From CAVVEC01 sp963747105 (GTDB lineage: Bacteria; Acidobacteriota; Terriglobia; Terriglobales; Acidobacteriaceae): 64,000 nucleotides of DNA. The DNA is taken from the NCBI GenBank assembly GCA_963747105.1, contig CAVVEC010000001.1:124001-188000 (forward strand). Direction: 5' to 3'. This document shows, in pieces, positions 1 through 8,815 of the stretch (position 1 is its first letter; every line of letters begins with the position of its first letter). The translations under genes were made by a program, and so were the position numbers. The notes beneath the pieces were generated by a model that was not told the origin of the DNA, did not search any database, and worked only from the letters and a program-made list of their open reading frames with translations.

Positions 1-572
1 CCGATTCCGACGAGATCATGCAGGTCTGCCACGCCCGTGGATGGAATGCACGCATGACCTCGACTGCCCACCGCAGCGGCACCGAACGCGTTCATGAAGT
101 TTCGAATTCCGTGGCAGCAGATGTTTACGTCAACGTACAGGGCGACGAACCGCTCACTCGCGCGGAACACATTGCGGCGCTGCTGGCGCTGATGAAGGAT
201 CCAGAGGTCGAGGTGGGAACGTTGAAGACTGCGGCGTCGCCCGAGGATATTCACAATCCGAATGCGGTGAAGGTTGTGACCGACGGAGCCGGGCGGGCGC
301 TCTATTTTTCGCGAGCCACAATTCCTTACGACCGTGACGGCGCCGACCCGCGATACTTCAAGCATCTTGGCATTTACGCCTATCGCAAGGCGGCGCTCGA
401 CCGGTTCTGCGACTTGCCCGAATCGTCGCTGGAGCGCAGCGAGCGCCTGGAGCAATTGCGCTTTCTGGAAAATGGAATTTCCATCCATGTCGCCGAGACG
501 CCCTACGACACGATAGGAGTGGATACCGAAGACGATCTACGGCGTGTGGAAGCAATCCTGCGAAGCCGTTAA
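1..572 (+). CDS. kdsB: 3-deoxy-manno-octulosonate cytidylyltransferase, 5' end missing
   Basis: Activates KDO with CTP to give CMP-KDO for lipopolysaccharide inner-core synthesis in the cytoplasm. The reading frame is already open at the window edge, so the N-terminal nucleotide-binding loop lies outside. What remains shows the family's conserved stretches: MTSTAHRSGTERV, YVNVQGDEPL, NAVKVVTDGAGRALYFSRA, HLGIYAYRK and, near the end, LEQLRFLENG followed by TPYDTIGVDTEDDL. It ends 13 bp before the convergent kinase gene, leaving almost no room for a terminator. Assignment is secure from these motifs; the presence of KDO metabolism supports an LPS-bearing organism. Confidence 0.95.
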   Translation, partial: DSDEIMQVCHARGWNARMTSTAHRSGTERVHEVSNSVAADVYVNVQGDEPLTRAEHIAALLALMKDPEVEVGTLKTAASPEDIHNPNAVKVVTDGAGRALYFSRATIPYDRDGADPRYFKHLGIYAYRKAALDRFCDLPESSLERSERLEQLRFLENGISIHVAETPYDTIGVDTEDDLRRVEAILRSR

Positions 573-585
573 TTTCCGGCCGCGG

Positions 586-3300
586 TCATTGTCTGTCGTC
601 AAGAAGACCTCTCGCGACAATCGGCCGGCTGGCGAGCGCGGAGCGGAATCCATAGAGAGCCATCCCCACCAGCACGGCCAAGACAAACGCCGAGCGGCTT
701 GCGTACCATCTCGAAAAGTCCAGAGTCAGCGGATAGGAGAGGAGCAGGGTTTGGACAAAGAGGCCGATCGCCAGGGCGAGAATGCCGAAGCGAACCAGCA
801 GGAAAGTGCACAGAGCCGCAGTCAGGATCACGTTTGGCGTTTCGATACCAAAATTCTCCGCGCCTAAATTGATGATGGCATAAAGCAGTCCAGTGGCCAC
901 GACCGCGAGCCAATACCTGCGCAGAGTGGTGCGCGCCAGAAACAGCAGGAACATGAGGGCGAATGCCGGGAAAATCGCATTGGTTTGCTGACCGAAGAAT
1001 GCGCCCAAAACCTGCAGAGGCGAGCCTAATGTAGACGTGTCCCCGCCGATGGGTGTCTCACCATGCAAGTTCACCCACGCGGGCAATGCATTTGTCAGAT
1101 GACACGTCACGGCTGTAAAACTACCCACTAGCCCGCCAACCAAAATATCCCGGCCCACCAATGGGTCGCTAAAGCGGCCCGACACCAGCCGAGTCCAGGA
1201 AATCAGCAGCTGCGGCCATTGCCTCCGGACATAAGGTTCGAAGGCCATGTAGTAGAGCCAGACAAAAGTTCCGAAAAACAGCGCTCCCGACATTTGACTG
1301 GCGAAGAGTCCCCACTCGGCGCGCAGATCCGAGACATGATGCGCCATCAGCATTCCGGCAATCCAACTGATGGAGAAGATATACGCGGAGACACGAAAAG
1401 CACCTTTGCGATCACCTCGGCCCAGCCGGATGTTGCGGCGGGCAAGAATCGCGGCCAGCAGCAAAGTGACGAAACCCGCGGTCAAGAAAGTGGCTTCGCC
1501 AATGACCCGGGTCCGGCTGCGTGACGCCTCTTGCATGCGCCACGGGCGGGTCCACGGACCGATCACGTGAAAGAACACCAGCTTGCCCTCATAACTGGCG
1601 GCCAATACGTGGATCGGGGTATCTGTATCCTGGGTATAGCTGCCGTCCCATTCCAGCCGGCGGTCGAAGGGCACAGGGGGAAGCCATTTCGGTTGGGAAG
1701 GCCGGAAGCGCGCGGGATCGAGGCCAGCTTCCACGAAAAGGTGGTTCCAATCAGGCTCGTGAACCGATACGCCCGGTGGTACATTCGCCTGCTCGATCTG
1801 AGGAGGAACGGCTATGAATCCGTCAAGCTCGCCGTTGGAATCCAGCAAAACTAGAACCATTCCCGATACTTCATACGGCGGATCCCACACGCCGACTCTT
1901 CCGCTGATGGGGGAAGGCACCATGACTCGCGGACTTTGACGGTAATAGAAATTGCGTACGCCCTGTTCGGCGTTGGCGAGTTCGCTTATGCGCTGCGGTG
2001 AGGGTAGATGCTGGGCACGATAAAACAGAAACTCGTAGTTCCGCTCCAACCACGAATCGTGATCGGCGGCAGGCTCGGTGTAGCCTTGACTTTTCACGAT
2101 CTCCTGAGCACGATCCTCCAGTACGTCGGGAGCTTTACGTATCGGCGCGATGCCCAAGTCGGTAGAGTAAGGCGCCAAGGCCAGAACGACGGCCACGCTG
2201 GCCAGCGTAGCCAGCAGCAGCACCCAGGCTGTCCACGGCAGCAACGCGCCTTCCCCACCTGCCGCCGCCACCATCTCCGGTGAAGGCGTTTCCCCTGCGG
2301 CTAATGCGGCTGCGAGTGGGTCTCCGCCAGGCAGCGCGGCCGCCACTTGCAGCGCTGAACTCGGCCTGTGGCCGGGGTCGGTTTCCAGGCATCGCAGGAT
2401 CACCCGCTCGACCACCGGATCCAAACCTTCTACCAACTTGGTGGGGCTTGCCGGCGTGGTGTGCGCCCGCAGGCGGGTCAACTCCGCCAGGGTGGACGCA
2501 TCGAAGGCGCGCTTGCCGGTAAAAATCTCGTAGAGCACGAGCCCGAGAGAATAGATTTCGCTCTGGACCGTTGTCTCTTTCCCGGCAAGTTGTTCCGGAG
2601 CCATGTAAGCGGGCGTGCCTCCACTGGAATCGTCACCGTGGATACCTGCTAAACCAAAGTCGGTGATGCGCACCTTGCCGCGGCTATCGAGCATTACGTT
2701 AGCCGGCTTCAGATCGCGATGGAGCACGCCGGCGTCATGAGCGGCGGCCAATCCGGCGCACAGTTGGCGCGAAATTTCGATCGCCTTGTCCTGCGGCAGG
2801 CGACCGATCCTGCGCAGCAATGACGCGAGATCCTCACCGTCCACGTATTCCATGGTGAGGAACGGAAGTTCGGCGGCTTCGCCGACGTCGAACACCCGGC
2901 AAACATTAGGATGGGAGACTTGCCGTGCGATGCGAACCTCGCGGTGAAGGCGAGCCAGAGCGGCCCCGTCCTGTACCAGACGCTCGGGAAGAAACTTCAA
3001 TGCGACGGTCTGACCGAGGCGCAAGTCGTCGGCGCGGTAGACTTCGCCCATCCCGCCTTTGCCGATGAGAGCAACGATACGATAGCGATCGAGCAACACT
3101 TGGCCGGGCACGAAGCGGGCGTTGTCCAGTGGCGAGGACGAATCGCTTAGCGGCGTCTTGTGCCGAGGCGTGACCGGTCCCGACTCCATGGTCACAGCCT
3201 CCGGCGAATAAGTGGGTTCAGCGCAGAAAGGGCAGAACTTTGCCAGCGACGGCAATTCCGCAGCACAACGGCTACAACGAAGGGTTGGCGTAGTAGACAT
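586..3300 (-). CDS. Ser/Thr protein kinase with zinc ribbon and polytopic membrane C-terminus
   Basis: 904 residues. Residues 9-26 carry two CxxC pairs (C9, C12, C23, C26), a zinc-ribbon-like knuckle. Residues about 72-330 are a complete Hanks-type kinase: glycine loop GKGGMGEVYRA (80-90), ATP-binding lysine K102, HRDLKPAN from 194, DFG at 214-216 and APE at 234-236, so it should be active. A first membrane span follows near 355-378, then about 200 residues with no recognisable domain, then about eight further hydrophobic segments to the end. Topology implies a cytoplasmic kinase tied to a multi-span membrane half that could sense a signal; the ligand is unknown. The architecture is of a kind seen in acidobacteria. 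No obvious partner gene is adjacent. Confidence 0.88.
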   Translation of the reverse strand: MSTTPTLRCSRCAAELPSLAKFCPFCAEPTYSPEAVTMESGPVTPRHKTPLSDSSSPLDNARFVPGQVLLDRYRIVALIGKGGMGEVYRADDLRLGQTVALKFLPERLVQDGAALARLHREVRIARQVSHPNVCRVFDVGEAAELPFLTMEYVDGEDLASLLRRIGRLPQDKAIEISRQLCAGLAAAHDAGVLHRDLKPANVMLDSRGKVRITDFGLAGIHGDDSSGGTPAYMAPEQLAGKETTVQSEIYSLGLVLYEIFTGKRAFDASTLAELTRLRAHTTPASPTKLVEGLDPVVERVILRCLETDPGHRPSSALQVAAALPGGDPLAAALAAGETPSPEMVAAAGGEGALLPWTAWVLLLATLASVAVVLALAPYSTDLGIAPIRKAPDVLEDRAQEIVKSQGYTEPAADHDSWLERNYEFLFYRAQHLPSPQRISELANAEQGVRNFYYRQSPRVMVPSPISGRVGVWDPPYEVSGMVLVLLDSNGELDGFIAVPPQIEQANVPPGVSVHEPDWNHLFVEAGLDPARFRPSQPKWLPPVPFDRRLEWDGSYTQDTDTPIHVLAASYEGKLVFFHVIGPWTRPWRMQEASRSRTRVIGEATFLTAGFVTLLLAAILARRNIRLGRGDRKGAFRVSAYIFSISWIAGMLMAHHVSDLRAEWGLFASQMSGALFFGTFVWLYYMAFEPYVRRQWPQLLISWTRLVSGRFSDPLVGRDILVGGLVGSFTAVTCHLTNALPAWVNLHGETPIGGDTSTLGSPLQVLGAFFGQQTNAIFPAFALMFLLFLARTTLRRYWLAVVATGLLYAIINLGAENFGIETPNVILTAALCTFLLVRFGILALAIGLFVQTLLLSYPLTLDFSRWYASRSAFVLAVLVGMALYGFRSALASRPIVARGLLDDRQ

Positions 3301-3600
3301 GAAAACCGCCGGTGCTGGCTGAACTAAGAATCAACCAAAATGCCCCGTCCCGGCAGTGACTCCAATCACATGAAGAGGTGAAGCCGCCTGGCGGGTGCCG
3401 GGGTGGTTCTCAATGTTGTTGATTTTAACAGTCCGACGGTTAGTTCCGGGCGGCTCAGGAGGGTGAATTCGCCGGCGGTGGCTCAGTTGTGAGATGGAAG
3501 CGAGCCAAACGCGCGATTCGTGCGTCGCAAAGAACGCGACGCTTCGCGCGGTTCGCCCAGATCCCTCGCTACGCAAGAAACGCTTGCTCGGGATGACAAA
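3301..3600. other. Intergenic gap with a dispersed-repeat fragment
   Basis: No gene is supported here. The right half (about 3553-3597) contains a degenerate copy of the CCCTCGCT...CTCGGGATGAC repeat that recurs in other gaps of the window (about 4893, 42632 and 61042). The left half presumably holds the promoter of the kinase gene, but no convincing -35/-10 pair was found. Confidence 0.5.
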
Positions 3601-4770
3601 TCAAACTGAGCCACCACCGTTTGACGGCCGGGACTGCTTCGCCCAAGCTTCCGCCGCGGCTACTCGTCTTGAGATTGCCGGATGGGAGTGAAAAAACCAC
3701 TCCACCCACTTCGACGGAGACCGTTCTGCCAGGTTCTGGTCGGCGAGTTTGTTCATGGATGAAATGAACGGTCCCACACCGGCGATAGACTGAAAGGCGT
3801 AGCGGTCGGCTTGCCGCTCATTCAATCGCGAATAGGCGTTCAGCGCAGGCAGCAGGAGAAACGACAGCACAGTCGAAACCAGCACCAGTAGCGGGAGATT
3901 GGCGAAGTCGGAAAGCCTGTCAAAAACGTGCCCAGCCTCCATGGCATAGTGCAGCACCCAGTTCGCCGCCCAAAATCCCACGAATGTAACCCCCGCCTGG
4001 ACTGCGATGCTTTTCAGAATGTGCCGGTGCACCTGATGTCCAAGTTCGTGGGCCAGTACGGCTTCGATCTCATCGGGGGAGTAATGATCGAGCAGCGTAT
4101 CCGCCAGGATGATCCGGCGGGTATTGCCGAGTCCAGTCAAAGCGGCGTTGGCTTTCTTGCTTTTCTCCGCAAGATTCCATTTGTAGACGCCGCGCACGCG
4201 TGTTCCGGCGCGCTCGCTCAACCTCACGAGACGGGCCTTCAGTTCCTCATTCTCGAGCGGCTCGAACTTGTAGAAGATGGGGAACAGAACTATCGGAGCA
4301 AGCTGTGCCAGTAGTACGAATAATCCCAGGAACGCGGCCCAAGCGATCAGCCACCAATACTGCGGGGCGGCGCGGATGATGAAGTACAGGAGTTCGACGA
4401 TGATCGCCGCCAACGCCACGCCCACCAGAAACCCCTTAGTTTCGTCCCACAGCCAGGCGCGCAGCTTTTGATTGGAGAGATTGTAGCGGTGCTCCAGCCG
4501 AAACCCATAGTAGTCCAGCCCCAGTGCAAGCATTTTGCCAATCAACATGAGCATCAGGACGTACAGAAAGACAGCGAGCGTGTAATGCTCGAAGGCGCCG
4601 TGCATGGCCAGATCACGCAGCGTCCCGTTCCATCCCGTCGCCAGCAGCACGATGAGCAGGACCAGGCCGAGTATGAAGTCGGCAATGCCCAGCCATCTAC
4701 GGACACGGTTGTAGCGCCGCGTTTCGGGCGAATCAGTCGGACCCGGCATGGTGGCAACGGCGGAACTCAT
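3601..4770 (-). CDS. M48-family membrane metalloprotease (Ste24/CAAX protease 1-like)
   Basis: 389 residues. A zinc protease embedded in the inner membrane; bacterial relatives act in membrane protein quality control. The sequence shows the zinc motif HELGH at 241-245, the downstream glutamate ligand in NERQADRYAF (about E318), and a C-terminal HSHPAISRRVAAAEAW typical of Ste24-type M48 members. Hydrophobic segments lie near 30-46, 65-83, 112-132, 140-163, 255-275 and 290-312. Length and layout fit Ste24p-like enzymes rather than the shorter HtpX. It is the last gene of a long minus-strand run, separated from the phosphohexomutase by 174 bp containing repeats. The true substrate is unknown. 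Confidence 0.92.
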   Translation of the reverse strand: MSSAVATMPGPTDSPETRRYNRVRRWLGIADFILGLVLLIVLLATGWNGTLRDLAMHGAFEHYTLAVFLYVLMLMLIGKMLALGLDYYGFRLEHRYNLSNQKLRAWLWDETKGFLVGVALAAIIVELLYFIIRAAPQYWWLIAWAAFLGLFVLLAQLAPIVLFPIFYKFEPLENEELKARLVRLSERAGTRVRGVYKWNLAEKSKKANAALTGLGNTRRIILADTLLDHYSPDEIEAVLAHELGHQVHRHILKSIAVQAGVTFVGFWAANWVLHYAMEAGHVFDRLSDFANLPLLVLVSTVLSFLLLPALNAYSRLNERQADRYAFQSIAGVGPFISSMNKLADQNLAERSPSKWVEWFFHSHPAISRRVAAAEAWAKQSRPSNGGGSV

Positions 4771-4892
4771 CGGTGCTATTGATTATTGTACTCAGTCAGA
4801 ACAAATGCCAGACACAAAAGTGCAGCGGAACAACAGTGGATAGTGGTTAGGGGATAGTTGAGCGGTTGGGGTTCAGTGATCTGATGAGTCCT

Positions 4893-4933
4893 GAAAAAGC
4901 AGGTCCCTCCACTCCGCTTCGCTCGGGATGACA
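4893..4933. repeat. Dispersed intergenic repeat, copy 1 (GTCCCTCC...GGGATGAC type)
   Basis: The 29 bases at 4893-4921 (beginning GAAAAAGCAGGTCCC) are identical to 61042-61070, 56 kb away, and both copies run on into a GGATGACAA end. Shorter related copies are at about 3553-3597 and 42632-42722. Copies lie in intergenic DNA or in a gene remnant. No mobile-element gene is attached. Flanking DNA (4835-4860 and 4935-4955) also has low-complexity TAGTGG/CTAGCCACTAGCCACT words. Confidence 0.75.
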
Positions 4934-4944
4934 ACAACTAGCCA

Positions 4945-6366
4945 CTAGCCACTGCTCTTCACAAACGCTTCTGCGCCGGACAGAATCTCTGTCACCAAGC
5001 CGGGGGAGGCCGCTTCAGCGTACACGCGCAACAGGGGCTCCGTGCCCGAGGCTCGAAGCAGGACCCAGGCTTCCGCGCCGTCGTCGTTGGTGGGCGCATC
5101 GAGGAAGAACTTCACCCCATCAAGAGCTTCCTTCTTCAGAATGGAGTAGCTGCCCAGGCGCTTGGTTCCATCCGAGCGCGCTTGCTGGATGGCACGCTGC
5201 TTAACATCTTCCGGGATGTGGAGATCGAGCCGTCCGTAGTAGTGCGGTCCATATTCGCGCTGCAAGTCGGCGACCAGTTGCCCCAGCGGCTTGCCGTCTT
5301 CGGCCATCACATTGGCCAGCAGCAGTGAATTCAAAATGCCGTCGCGCTCCGGTAGAAACCGGGAATATCCGATCCCGCCCGACTCCTCGCCCCCGATCAC
5401 GATTTCGCGCTCCATCATCAGGTCAGCAATGTACTTGAATCCGATCGGGCACTCGATCAGTTTGCGGCCATACCGTTTGGCAATGCGATCCAGCATGCGG
5501 GTGGTGTTAAAGGCGCGCACTACGTCGCCCGGCCATTTCTTTCTCTCCAGCAGCCATTGCAGGAGGACGGAAAAAATCTTGTGCGAGTCTACGAAACTTC
5601 CGTCTTCGGCGACGGCGCCGATGCGGTCGGCGTCGCCATCGGTAGCGAAACCAGCGTGGCAGCCCTCTTTCACCACCGTCTGCTGCAACAAGGCGACGTG
5701 CGGCTCTATCGGTTCAGGATTGATGTCTGGAAACAGCGGGTTCAACTCCTGACGAATGGCGACGTGCTCGATATCACGATCGCGGAAGACTTGAGACAGC
5801 ACGCCGCGTCCAGAGCCGTACATGGAATCGATGGCGAACTTGAAATTGGCTTTGGCGATCCGGTCGAGGTCGGCGAAGCGGCAGATGGTTTTGATGTAGG
5901 CGTGTTTTAGATCCACTTCCTCAATCGCCGCCTTTTCCCCGTGAGGCATCGCGCCCACTTGGAGTTCGTCTTCAATCCCTTTCATAATCGCCGGCGTGCC
6001 CGACCCGCCAAACTTGCCCTTGAACTTCACTCCATTCCAGTTCCACGGGTTATGACTGGAAGTAATGACCACGCCGCCGGCGGCGCCGAGGTTCTTGACC
6101 GCGAGCGAAACGGCGGGTGTGGGGGTGTAATCGTTGGCCAGTTTGACGGGAATCCCAGCCACGACCAAGACTTCCGCTGCGATGCGTGCGGCACTTTGCG
6201 AAGCGAAGCGGGTATCGTATCCGACAACGAGGCTGCGGCGCGGGTCTTCATGTTTCAGAACGTACGCGGCGATTGCGCCCGCCACACGGCGCACGTTGTC
6301 GAAAGTAAAGTCGTCGGCGATAACGCCGCGCCAGCCGTCGGTGCCGAATTTGATGGGAACGGTCAT
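4945..6366 (-). CDS. Phosphoglucomutase/phosphomannomutase family protein
   Basis: 473 residues from the ATG at 6366. Interconverts hexose 6- and 1-phosphates; with manA and manC just upstream the likely step is mannose-6-P to mannose-1-P. It begins KFGTDGWRG, has the phosphoserine loop TSSHNPWNWNG (catalytic Ser104), the metal loop ATDGDADRIG, the sugar-binding GEESGG and the C-terminal phosphate loop RASGTEPLLRVYAE. The frame stays open 19 codons further upstream, but those codons (TTKDERPTTE) read through a dispersed intergenic repeat, so I place the start at the ATG before TVPIKFGTDG. Specificity between glucose, mannose and glucosamine cannot be told from motifs alone; SSHNP rather than the glmM loop argues against GlmM. 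Confidence 0.9.
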   Translation of the reverse strand: MTVPIKFGTDGWRGVIADDFTFDNVRRVAGAIAAYVLKHEDPRRSLVVGYDTRFASQSAARIAAEVLVVAGIPVKLANDYTPTPAVSLAVKNLGAAGGVVITSSHNPWNWNGVKFKGKFGGSGTPAIMKGIEDELQVGAMPHGEKAAIEEVDLKHAYIKTICRFADLDRIAKANFKFAIDSMYGSGRGVLSQVFRDRDIEHVAIRQELNPLFPDINPEPIEPHVALLQQTVVKEGCHAGFATDGDADRIGAVAEDGSFVDSHKIFSVLLQWLLERKKWPGDVVRAFNTTRMLDRIAKRYGRKLIECPIGFKYIADLMMEREIVIGGEESGGIGYSRFLPERDGILNSLLLANVMAEDGKPLGQLVADLQREYGPHYYGRLDLHIPEDVKQRAIQQARSDGTKRLGSYSILKKEALDGVKFFLDAPTNDDGAEAWVLLRASGTEPLLRVYAEAASPGLVTEILSGAEAFVKSSG

Positions 6367-6368
6367 GA

Positions 6369-6412
6369 ATTCCGTCGTTGGTCGTTCGTCCTTCGTCGTT
6401 GGCCCTTGATCG
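6369..6412. repeat. Intergenic low-complexity repeat (GTCGTTGGTCGTTCGTCC type)
   Basis: A run of GTCGTTGGTCGTTC/GTCCTTCGTCG words directly upstream of the phosphohexomutase start. It would translate as an artificial N-terminal extension of that protein. No second copy of this exact family was found in the window; it is grouped with the other short word-like repeats in gaps. Confidence 0.5.
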
Positions 6413-6465
6413 TGGTCGAACACAATTCCATCCCATCGATTTCAACGACCAGCGACTAATTTCCG

Positions 6466-7626
6466 CTACACCAATTTGTGCAGCTTCTTTTCATCCAGAT
6501 GCTTCACAACCTTGCCCACATCCTGGGCATGCTCGCGGGTGGTGATCAACAGGGCGTCGTCGGTTTCAACCACCACGAGATTGTTCACGCCCACGGCCGC
6601 AACGAATTTCCCCGGCGCATGAATGTAATTGCCCTCAGCGTTGAGCGTGAAGACGCCCTCGCCGGAGATCAAGTTGCCGTCGGGCGGCTGGCTTTTGGCG
6701 ACATGGTGCTCGTGCAAGGCCGTCCATGATCCCAGATCGTTCCACCCGAAATCGGCAGGCAGGCAGAAGATGTTCGAGTTCTGTTCCCCCTTGGCCGAGC
6801 GAGGTTCGAGCACAGCATAATCCACGCTTATGTTTTCGCACTTGGGGTAAAGCCGGTGAAACGCGCTCACGAACTTCCTCGTTCCGTAAGCATCGGCAAT
6901 CTCTTCAAGAATGGGCGCGGTCTTCGGCAGATGCTCCCTTAATGCATTGGCCAGGGTGCGCGCGCTCCACAAGAACATGCCGCTGTTCCAGAAGTAGTTT
7001 CCCGCCTCCAGGAATCTGGCGGCACGTTCGGCGTAGGGTTTCTCAGTAAAGCGGCGCACGCGCGAGGCACCGCTGTCCATGGCCGCGCCTGCTTCGATGT
7101 ACCCATAGCCGGTTTCGGGGCGAGTGGGGCGAATTCCGAGGACAACGATGTTCTCGCCGGCAGCGGCAATCTCGATGCCTTTGCCTAACACTTCGCGATA
7201 GCGTTTTTCGTCTCCGATGACGTGGTCCGAAGGAAACATTCCGATGACTGCCTCAGGGTCGCTCCGCAGCAGAATAAACGCGGCCAATCCGATGGCCGGC
7301 GCGGTGTTCCGGCCAACCGGTTCGGCGATGATCTGGCGCTTGCTCAGCCGCGGAAGCTGGCGCGCGATTTCTCTTTGTGAATCTTCATTGGTGATGACCC
7401 AGATGCGCGTGGCGGGAGCGAGCGGCAGCAGGCGGGCAACGGTTTGTTGGATCATCGTCTGCTTGCCGTCGAGCGCCAGCAATTGCTTGGCACCACGCTT
7501 GCGGCTTAATGGCCAGAAGCGCGTGCCGCGTCCACCAGCAAGGATCACGGGATAGAAGGTTGTCTTGGGCACCGTTTGTGAAGTGCTACTTTGAGACTCA
7601 GTTGTGAGAACTCGCTGAAACCTCAT
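6466..7626 (-). CDS. manC: Mannose-1-phosphate guanylyltransferase
   Basis: 386 residues. Makes GDP-mannose from mannose-1-phosphate and GTP for exopolysaccharide or LPS glycans. The signature VILAGGRGTRFWPLSR begins near residue 28, followed by KQLLALDG, SDHVIGDE, GYIEAG and the family's FTEKP; FGWNDLGSWTALHEH is near 300. It has only the nucleotidyltransferase and short C-terminal helix, lacking the cupin isomerase domain of bifunctional AlgA/ManC; a separate manA lies next door, which agrees. The start is uncertain: the ATG used has no clear ribosome site, and a GTG 18 codons in (before PKTTFYP) is possible. Same strand and order as manA upstream and the phosphohexomutase downstream, so probably one operon. 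Confidence 0.93.
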   Translation of the reverse strand: MRFQRVLTTESQSSTSQTVPKTTFYPVILAGGRGTRFWPLSRKRGAKQLLALDGKQTMIQQTVARLLPLAPATRIWVITNEDSQREIARQLPRLSKRQIIAEPVGRNTAPAIGLAAFILLRSDPEAVIGMFPSDHVIGDEKRYREVLGKGIEIAAAGENIVVLGIRPTRPETGYGYIEAGAAMDSGASRVRRFTEKPYAERAARFLEAGNYFWNSGMFLWSARTLANALREHLPKTAPILEEIADAYGTRKFVSAFHRLYPKCENISVDYAVLEPRSAKGEQNSNIFCLPADFGWNDLGSWTALHEHHVAKSQPPDGNLISGEGVFTLNAEGNYIHAPGKFVAAVGVNNLVVVETDDALLITTREHAQDVGKVVKHLDEKKLHKLV

Positions 7627-7719
7627 GCCGGCATCGGGCCGTTAGAAGTCCTTCGACTCGCATTCCTTTCGCAAGCGAAAGCAGCAACTTCGCTTAGGAA
7701 AACAGTGTAGCAATAGTTC

Positions 7720-8721
7720 CTACATTCTGGTTACGGGTTCGGGCAACGCCTGACCCGGCAAAGCCGCCTTCAAAAGTTCCACCGTCCACTGCGGCCTGAC
7801 ACGAAATTTGCCGATTGACGCAGGCACTACGACCGCATCCCCCTTGGCCAGGGTTACAGCTTCCATGCCTCGCGCTTCGACCGTGCCGCAGCCCTCGACT
7901 ACCACCACGATTTGTACTGAGTCCTTGCCGGATTCGGTGCTGGTGCGGAAGTCTTGTGGCTCTTTTAGATCGAACATCTCGACTACGAAGTAGGACGACG
8001 CTACCAGCGGGGCGCGGCGATTCCTGGTGCCGTCTATTTGCGTGGGTGCCGGGCGGATCACCTTTCCCGACGCCACTTTCTCTTTCAACACATTCATCCC
8101 CTCGCGCAAGTGAAGTTCGCGGGGGCGGCCGTAGTCGTACAGACGGTAAGTTGTGTCCGACTGCTGCTGCGTTTCCACAATGATCGAACCCGGCCCCAAG
8201 GTGTGCACCGTTCCTCCGGCGACGTAAATCATTTCGCCGGGAAAAACGTTGACCCAGTTCAGCAACTCTTCGGCCCGCTGGTGGTGAATCGCCTCTTCGA
8301 ACTGGGCCCGGGTGACGCCGGCCTTCAAACCAAGAGCGATTTGCGCACCCGGTTCGGCATGAGCGACGTACCAGCATTCAGTCTTGCCGCAAGGTTGGCC
8401 AAGGCGGCACGCGGCCTCGTCGTCGGGATGCACCTGGACGGACAATTTTTCATGGGGGAACAGAAACTTCGTGAGCAAGGGAAAGCGATCGGGATCGTTG
8501 GCTGCTTCCCCCCCCAGTGCCTGGCCGTACTGGGAGCTCAACTCGGCCAGCGACTTTCCCCGCAGAGGTCCGTTGGCCACTTTGCAGTTGTCTCCCGTCA
8601 GCCAGGCTTCCCCGATCTTTTCCTCGAAGCGGTGGTTGGGATAAACGGGAGACAAGTCGAGCGTGCCCCAGGGGCGCGGGTCAAAAGCCGGCGACATCAG
8701 CAGTGGATAGAGTTCGGTCAT
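7720..8721 (-). CDS. manA: Mannose-6-phosphate isomerase, class I
   Basis: 333 residues. Zinc enzyme converting fructose-6-P to mannose-6-P. The zinc-binding QVHPDDE motif, KTECWYV, the VAGGTVHTLGPG histidine motif and ETQQQSDTTYRLYDYGR are all present, matching the short (about 315-residue) Bacillus-type ManA. C-terminal cupin half contains a TLAKGDAVVVPA turn. Gap to manC is 93 bp and holds no gene. Together with manC and the mutase it completes fructose-6-P to GDP-mannose. Confidence 0.93.
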   Translation of the reverse strand: MTELYPLLMSPAFDPRPWGTLDLSPVYPNHRFEEKIGEAWLTGDNCKVANGPLRGKSLAELSSQYGQALGGEAANDPDRFPLLTKFLFPHEKLSVQVHPDDEAACRLGQPCGKTECWYVAHAEPGAQIALGLKAGVTRAQFEEAIHHQRAEELLNWVNVFPGEMIYVAGGTVHTLGPGSIIVETQQQSDTTYRLYDYGRPRELHLREGMNVLKEKVASGKVIRPAPTQIDGTRNRRAPLVASSYFVVEMFDLKEPQDFRTSTESGKDSVQIVVVVEGCGTVEARGMEAVTLAKGDAVVVPASIGKFRVRPQWTVELLKAALPGQALPEPVTRM

Positions 8722-8784
8722 GGGGCTGGGATGCAGTGCAAAAAACTCAGCGAATGGGTCCGACGGGCGCCGTTAAAAAACCAG

Positions 8785-8815
8785 TTGTCGGTTCTCAGCT
8801 ATCAGTTCTCAGCTA
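8785..8815. repeat. Intergenic TCAGTTCTCAG-type repeat
   Basis: Tandem-like words GGTTCTCAGCTATCAG and TTCTCAGCT in the 91-bp gap between aspC and manA. Similar words occur at 28681-28712 (upstream of purF), 48383-48430 (before queE) and about 18180-18205. They look like members of a dispersed low-complexity family confined to gaps. Confidence 0.5.

Noticed and set aside
6367..6423. 19-residue N-terminal extension of the phosphohexomutase
   Set aside because: It is encoded by an intergenic low-complexity repeat; the conserved protein starts at ATG 6366.
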